NCBI GenBank assembly: GCA_900313125.1
Contig: OMPZ01000236.1
Coordinates: 1-9,828 of the forward strand
Source of the DNA: an uncultured Eubacteriales bacterium
Lineage (GTDB): Bacteria > Bacillota > Clostridia > Oscillospirales > Acutalibacteraceae
Length of the DNA stretch: 9,828 bases
Reading direction: 5' to 3'
The notes under the pieces were generated by a model. It did no database searches, had not been told where the DNA came from, and was given only the letters and a program-made list of their open reading frames with translations. Position 1 is the first letter of the stretch; the number at the start of each line of letters is the position of its first letter. Position numbers and translations under genes: made by a program. Below, piece by piece: positions 5,797-9,828 of the stretch.

Positions 5797-6420
5797 ATGA
5801 CCGCAAAAGAATATTTATCGTTTATCACAGAACAGATACACTCGGTCGTTGCCGCAACAGTTGACGAGGACGGTCTGCCCGTGACCTGCGTTATTGACAT
5901 GATGCACGCAGATGAAAACGGGCTGTACTTTCTGACCGCAAGGGGCAAGAACTTCTATAAACGGCTGAAGTCAAACGGATTTATTGCGCTCTCCGGCAAA
6001 AAGGGCGATGACACAATGAGCTGCACCGCCGTTTCCGTTCGCGGCAAGGTCAGGGAGATCGGTGCCGAAATGCTGCCGCTGCTGTTTGAAAAAAATCCGT
6101 ATATGTATGCGATCTACCCGACGGACGAAAGCCGCAGGGCGCTCACGGTATTCAGCATTTATGAAGGCAGCGGCGAATGGTTCGACCTTTCAAAAAAGCC
6201 GATCGAGCGTGACAGCTTCACATTCGGCGATGCAGAGGAAAAGTCAAGCGGGTACTTCATCACGGACGTCTGTATCGGCTGCGGCGCTTGCCGGAGCGTT
6301 TGTCCGCAAAGCTGTATCGATATAAAAGACGGGAAGGCTGTTATTCGTCAGCAAAACTGTCTGCACTGCGGGAACTGCGCGGAGATCTGCCCTGTCGGCG
6401 CAGTCGAAAAGATCAGATAA
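5797..6420 (+). CDS. Flavin split-barrel (PNPOx-like) protein fused to 2x[4Fe-4S] ferredoxin domain
   Basis: This 207-residue protein joins two electron-transfer modules. Residues about 1-130 form a pyridoxamine-phosphate-oxidase-like split barrel expected to bind FMN (SVVAATVDEDGLPVTCVID, then GLYFLTARGKNFYKRL). Residues about 150-207 are a bacterial-type ferredoxin with two complete CxxCxxCxxxC motifs: C159, C162, C165, C169 and C188, C191, C194, C198, the last cysteine of each followed by proline. It is probably a cytoplasmic redox protein passing electrons between clusters and flavin; the partner is unknown. The ATG at 5797 has GGAGG eight bases upstream. The frame is open further upstream but has no start signals there. 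Gene-specific promoter not resolved: a weak TTGCGA-N17-TATTCA lies near 5738-5766. Confidence 0.9.
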   Translation: MTAKEYLSFITEQIHSVVAATVDEDGLPVTCVIDMMHADENGLYFLTARGKNFYKRLKSNGFIALSGKKGDDTMSCTAVSVRGKVREIGAEMLPLLFEKNPYMYAIYPTDESRRALTVFSIYEGSGEWFDLSKKPIERDSFTFGDAEEKSSGYFITDVCIGCGACRSVCPQSCIDIKDGKAVIRQQNCLHCGNCAEICPVGAVEKIR

Positions 6421-6426
6421 TATCAT

Positions 6427-6472
6427 AAAAAAGCAGCTGCCTAACGGAGCAATTCCGAAAGGCAGCTTTTTT
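6427..6472. terminator. Bidirectional terminator between convergent genes
   Basis: AGCTGCC (6435-6441) pairs with GGCAGCT (6461-6467), with a small inner CGGA/TCCG pair. Six A precede (6427-6432) and six T follow (6467-6472), so a T-run follows the stem on both strands. It separates the ferredoxin-fusion gene from the large minus-strand gene. Confidence 0.87.
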
Positions 6473-6479
6473 GATGCTG

Positions 6480-9400
6480 TTAACTATGAAATTCGTTGAT
6501 CTTAGTGTCAACATGGGTGAACTTGTCGAGGTAATCCAACTGGTCGTAGTAGTGAACGATCGCTGTGTTTCCTGCCGAAACGTTCACAGTCATTTCTTCG
6601 GTTGACGTTCGGTGCGCGCCTGTGTAAACAGTATCGGCATCAGCTTCGAGTTTCCATGTATTCTCGACAAACTTGTACCGCTGAACAGGGATCCTTGTTA
6701 TTGTATATGTGCCCGGTTCGATGCGTATCTTTCCGTTGCCGTCTATAAAGCTGTACGCCGCGTTGTACTCGTCGTCCGTCGTAGACTCCTGAAGCCATGA
6801 CAGAGCAGCATTGCTGCTGTTTATATAGGTGTATGTTTCGCTCCCGACCGTTTTTGACGTTAAGCCAACATCTGACTTGCCGTCATCGTTGAAAGTCAAT
6901 GCGACCGTGTATTCCTTGGGGTCAGTCGGTGTGGCATTGCTCGCGTCCTTCGTCTGCGTGATCTTAAAGATAAACGTCGGAGAACCCCAATTGTAGGAAT
7001 GCATCTTGTCGATATGCTCGTAAAGCTGAATGTACGCCGGATTCATGTCGTCCTTGCAGGTGAGCGTTGACGGCGTTACGGTACTGCCTTCAACTTTAAA
7101 AGTGAACTGTTGCGTATTCACGGAATACCCTGACGGAGCAGCCTGCTCTTGAAGATAATAATCACCGTCGGGGAGATTTTTGATATGCAGTTTACCATCT
7201 GCACCTGTTTTGAGCCAGTTACCGCTTGCATTATGAGTGCCGCCTGTCAATGCGTATGTGTACTCGTTTGTTCCTGTCGAGTTCGTCAGATCAAACCTAA
7301 GGGTATCATCGCTTGGTGACTTAACAAGCTTGAACTCGGCATTTGCAAGAGGCTGACCTATCGCCGCATCGCGTACACGCTCTTTCGCTGTTTTTGTCAG
7401 GATCACTTCATTGTTTGTCGTAACGGTTATTTTTTCATTCGTGATCCGTGTAGTTACAGTATTATTTCTGTTACTGTCGTTAACAACAACTGCGGTATCG
7501 GGGTCGGTCGGTAAAACGTACTCCGCAGAAGGAGCCTGAGTTTCTCGCCAGATATAAGTTCCTGTCTTTTTGACCTTGATCTTTTTGTAAGTACCGTAAT
7601 TATCTATTGCGGGATCAAAAAGATATGTTTGGTCTATACTGCTTGTCGAATCTTTCAGATAGGAAACAGTTTCTATATGACCGCTGCTGCCGGTCATGAC
7701 CGTAGCAAGACGTACCAATGAACTGTTGACCGCCGAAAGATTTGGTGTAAATGACGATACCTGCTGTGCCACAGCGGCATTTATCGCCGTATTGCTGCCG
7801 TCAACGCCATACTGCTCGGTACTGCCGGAAGGCTCGTATGCGCTGCCGGCAGTATACGAGACCGCAGTCGTTAAATGACCGCTCGGATATGTGCCGCTGT
7901 TGAAGATAACATACGGATAAGCAGTTGTATCGCTCGGTCGTTGGAAAACACAGATCGTATCCGCGCCGGAGGAATATGTTTTCACAGCCGGCACGCCTTG
8001 CCATTCGCTGTATTCGCCGTGTGCTCCGCCGTAGTAGTAGGCAAAGACACTACCTGTGCTTGTCCATGCGCCGTTCGTGTCTTTGAAATAAATAAAATCG
8101 GCTGCGACGTCAGATGCGGCTGAGGTCAAAGTCGGAGAAGAAACAATACCGCTTCGCTGACTGTCTCTTGTAACAGCATTTGTGGAGGAATTGACCGTAA
8201 ACTTAGAGCCCGCGTCATTACTGAGCGTATACGCAGCACCGCCGTTAACGCTGAATGACTTTGCATTTTTCGGCAGACGTATTTTGTAGTAGCCGCTGTA
8301 TGTACCGCTCGTTTCCGCACTTGTCAGCTTTATGCCGTAGGCTTCGGCGTCCGAACCGCCGATCGCCGTACCGCTGCCATCGGTCGTTGTAAAGAACTTG
8401 ATATGCGGGTCGGTCACGCCCTTGATGTAGATGTAGTTATTAGCTTCATCGTAGCGGTCTTCGGGGCGGTAGGCGGCGGAGCAGTTGGTGGTTGTTGTGC
8501 CGCTTGTATACGGTGTGGCTGTCCAGGTGGTTACAGAACCTGTGGTGCTAAATGACCCTGAACTGTAAAATGAGCTTCCATATCCCATAAACGTAACTGT
8601 CTTATTATTATTAATTTGATATATTCGCCCACCACCATTTATCGGGATACCGGTAATAGTTATATCGTTAGACTGCCATTTAGTCTGACTATTATCAGCA
8701 TCATAACCATATACTATCAGAGTATTATAAGCTTTAGGTAGACTTCTGATATCAATAGTGTATGTTTTGTCATTATTGTTATTTGCTTCCAACGATCCAG
8801 CGCCCCATGCATGATAGGGTTCAGAACCAGTAAAATAATGAGCATAAACCCGTGAACTCCCACTCGTGTAAAGCTCACTTCCTACTTTGATATAAACATA
8901 GTCAGTATTATAACTTGGATTAAAAATTTGGTTCCTACCACCATTATCTTCCAATAAAGCTCTGGTTTGCGGAGTGGACTCATTTCCATTATTGGCACTA
9001 GAAAACCTAACATAATTATATGTTCCTGCTGGAACTACATATTCATAAATATTATTTCCTGCATTGGTCATTTGATTCCATGTTCCAGAACCTGTTTCAG
9101 AACCATTCCAAAAACTCACATATACATTAGACCAGTTTGTCGCACTATTATCAAACCTAACTTTGCCATCACTATATGTTCCGGTTGTGATTTGTCTCTC
9201 AACTTTATAATTCTTCCCATAATCGTTGCCCGAATCAAGTGTGATAGCGGAAGAAGTATTTGTACCATCACTAAACACTACACTATCATACGGTGTGACA
9301 GAGTAATCAGGAACTGAAACTTTATAGGTTGAGCCGGAATCATTCGTCATTGGTGAAGCCGTAACAACAGGTGTACCACTATTATAAAACGCTGCCGTTA

Positions 9401-9828
9401 CGTTAGATGTACTCCACCCGCTCGGCAATACAAGTCTCAGCATATTATCCGCAGACGTTTCTGTCCAAGAATAAGTTTCATCATTCGTGGTTGTATGATA
9501 CAGCACCGGCGTTTGAGCGGGGGCGGAGCTTTCTGCTTCATAGCTGTAGTACAGATCAAACTGTGCGTTGGCAAGCTTGTTGTCTGTATTCCCCGCCTCT
9601 ACCTTCTCAATATCAAGGCTGATCGGACCTTGGGGATAATTGTTGGTGATGTTCACGGTACTTGCCGCCGCTGTTATTGTGCCGGGATTTGTGACCTCAC
9701 CCGTTACGCTGCCGCCATGAGCTTCGTCCGGGCGGCTCCCGCTTGCTTCCGTGACCGTGTATGTCGTTCCGCAGGGAATGCTGCCAAGCGTAACGCCTGT
9801 ATTGCCTGCCGGGACCGTGACCGTGAAC
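6480..9828 (-). CDS. Very large SpaA/Cna-B surface protein with carbohydrate-binding-like modules (5' end beyond window)
   Basis: The frame gives 1115 residues ending in a TAA at 6480-6482 and stays open to the right edge, so the N-terminus is missing; a GTG at 9656 is only the first start-like codon inside the frame. Counting from that codon: a SpaA-like opening strand with ISLDIEKV (12-19) and LANAQFDLYYS (28-38), a repeated beta-rich insert (about 38-688), the closing SpaA strands with YIWRETQAPSAEY (701-713), a complete SpaA domain (748-857) with VILTKTA and YYLQEQAAPSGY, and a C-terminal pilin-like domain (872-1058) with WGSPTFIFKIT. K18/E705 and K755/E837 are candidate isopeptide pairs. 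Composition is rich in S, T, N, Y and G, with almost no Cys. No LPXTG motif or membrane helix ends the chain. A role in cell-surface attachment, perhaps to polysaccharide, is inferred. Confidence 0.9.
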   Translation of the reverse strand, partial: FTVTVPAGNTGVTLGSIPCGTTYTVTEASGSRPDEAHGGSVTGEVTNPGTITAAASTVNITNNYPQGPISLDIEKVEAGNTDNKLANAQFDLYYSYEAESSAPAQTPVLYHTTTNDETYSWTETSADNMLRLVLPSGWSTSNVTAAFYNSGTPVVTASPMTNDSGSTYKVSVPDYSVTPYDSVVFSDGTNTSSAITLDSGNDYGKNYKVERQITTGTYSDGKVRFDNSATNWSNVYVSFWNGSETGSGTWNQMTNAGNNIYEYVVPAGTYNYVRFSSANNGNESTPQTRALLEDNGGRNQIFNPSYNTDYVYIKVGSELYTSGSSRVYAHYFTGSEPYHAWGAGSLEANNNNDKTYTIDIRSLPKAYNTLIVYGYDADNSQTKWQSNDITITGIPINGGGRIYQINNNKTVTFMGYGSSFYSSGSFSTTGSVTTWTATPYTSGTTTTNCSAAYRPEDRYDEANNYIYIKGVTDPHIKFFTTTDGSGTAIGGSDAEAYGIKLTSAETSGTYSGYYKIRLPKNAKSFSVNGGAAYTLSNDAGSKFTVNSSTNAVTRDSQRSGIVSSPTLTSAASDVAADFIYFKDTNGAWTSTGSVFAYYYGGAHGEYSEWQGVPAVKTYSSGADTICVFQRPSDTTAYPYVIFNSGTYPSGHLTTAVSYTAGSAYEPSGSTEQYGVDGSNTAINAAVAQQVSSFTPNLSAVNSSLVRLATVMTGSSGHIETVSYLKDSTSSIDQTYLFDPAIDNYGTYKKIKVKKTGTYIWRETQAPSAEYVLPTDPDTAVVVNDSNRNNTVTTRITNEKITVTTNNEVILTKTAKERVRDAAIGQPLANAEFKLVKSPSDDTLRFDLTNSTGTNEYTYALTGGTHNASGNWLKTGADGKLHIKNLPDGDYYLQEQAAPSGYSVNTQQFTFKVEGSTVTPSTLTCKDDMNPAYIQLYEHIDKMHSYNWGSPTFIFKITQTKDASNATPTDPKEYTVALTFNDDGKSDVGLTSKTVGSETYTYINSSNAALSWLQESTTDDEYNAAYSFIDGNGKIRIEPGTYTITRIPVQRYKFVENTWKLEADADTVYTGAHRTSTEEMTVNVSAGNTAIVHYYDQLDYLDKFTHVDTKINEFHS
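6483..7043 (-). other. C-terminal pilin-like domain of the large surface protein
   Basis: Residues 872-1058 begin with NPAYIQLYEHIDKM and WGSPTFIFKIT, continue with IDGNGKIRIEPGTYTITRI, and end LDYLDKFTHVDTKINEFHS. This resembles terminal domains of other clostridial Cna-B-rich proteins and the FctA-type pilin isopeptide domain; the family call is tentative. No sorting signal follows. Confidence 0.6.
7086..7415 (-). other. Complete SpaA (prealbumin-like) domain
   Basis: Residues 748-857 (numbered from codon 9656) show the canonical order: opening strand VILTKTA with K755, PLANAEFKL, a polar excursion, then LKTGADGKLHIKNLPDGDYY and LQEQAAPSGY with E837, and a closing TFKVEG. Lysine and glutamate lie where intramolecular isopeptide bonds form in related pilins. 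It serves as an internal standard for the split first domain. Confidence 0.85.
7593..9545 (-). repeat. Array of about five diverged CBM25/26-like beta-sandwich modules
   Basis: Five units can be aligned by eye: residues about 70-150 (9207-9449), 164-247 (8916-9167), 252-357 (8586-8903), 407-495 (8172-8438) and 519-620 (7797-8102). The shared pattern is an opening strand (VRFDN, VYIKV, IYIKG, IYFKD), an aromatic strand (VYVSFW, VYAHYF, IKFFTT, VFAYYY), often a tryptophan with a following M or G, then Y..V/I-P and a closing strand ending in N/D-G or similar. Unit two (FDNSATNWSNVYVSFWNG, later QMTNAGNNIYEYVVPAG) most resembles starch-binding module family 26. Units one and four are the weakest matches. 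Carbohydrate binding is inferred. Confidence 0.6.

Noticed and set aside
8967..9317. 116-residue plus-strand open frame opposite the surface protein
   Set aside because: It is antisense to the long coding frame in a low-complexity AT-rich stretch and has no start signals; a shadow frame.
9654..9656. GTG as the true start of the large surface protein
   Set aside because: The same frame is open without a stop to the window edge and the upstream part (VPAGNTGVTLGSIPCGTTYT and onward) is itself Cna-B-like, so the gene starts outside the window.

Overview
The window looks like chromosome of a gut Clostridia-type Firmicute, most plausibly a Ruminococcus-like member of the Oscillospiraceae. This rests on the strong AGGAGG-type ribosome binding sites, the near-consensus sigma-A promoters, moderate G+C of roughly half, and the kinds of genes present (XRE regulator with an eukaryote-like kinase, Rrf2/NAD(P)-binding pair, flavin/ferredoxin fusion, very large SpaA/Cna-B surface protein). 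The assignment is inference from content, not a database match.

Left part (1-1780, minus strand): a tightly packed operon reads an XRE-family helix-turn-helix regulator (1167-1619), a Ser/Thr protein kinase with C-terminal membrane segments (70-1170) and the first 22 codons of a third gene that leaves the window at base 1. The regulator and kinase overlap by ATGA, and the kinase and third gene are one base apart. A good sigma-A promoter lies upstream, beside a long dyad with A/T-tract arms. Divergently transcribed are a zinc-ribbon membrane protein (1780-2217) and, after a structured spacer, a 60-residue membrane protein (2378-2560), closed by a strong terminator at 2620-2675.

Middle (2675-4180, minus strand): a three-gene operon of HIT hydrolase, family-6 type hypoxanthine/deoxyinosine DNA glycosylase and GrpB-family protein, from a clear promoter at 4236-4264. 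A 406-base divergent intergenic region follows. On the plus strand, a consensus promoter (4480-4508) drives a YwnB-like NAD(P)-binding protein and a YwnA-like Rrf2 regulator, ended by a hairpin terminator. Next is a flavin split-barrel protein fused to a 2x[4Fe-4S] ferredoxin domain (5797-6420), with a bidirectional terminator after it.

Right part (6480-9828, minus strand): one third of the window is the C-terminal 1115 residues of a very large extracellular protein whose reading frame is still open at the right edge. It contains SpaA/Cna-B isopeptide-type domains. One of these appears to be split by about 650 residues of repeated beta-rich modules that resemble starch-binding CBM25/26 modules. 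Three of these modules lie in an AT-rich island (about 38% G+C by hand count), which points to module exchange. The protein ends without a visible LPXTG motif or membrane anchor.

The most unusual items are the nested-module adhesin and the regulator-kinase-unknown operon with its dyad. The rest are recognisable housekeeping or stress-related genes. No tRNA, rRNA, CRISPR array, transposase or phage gene was seen.
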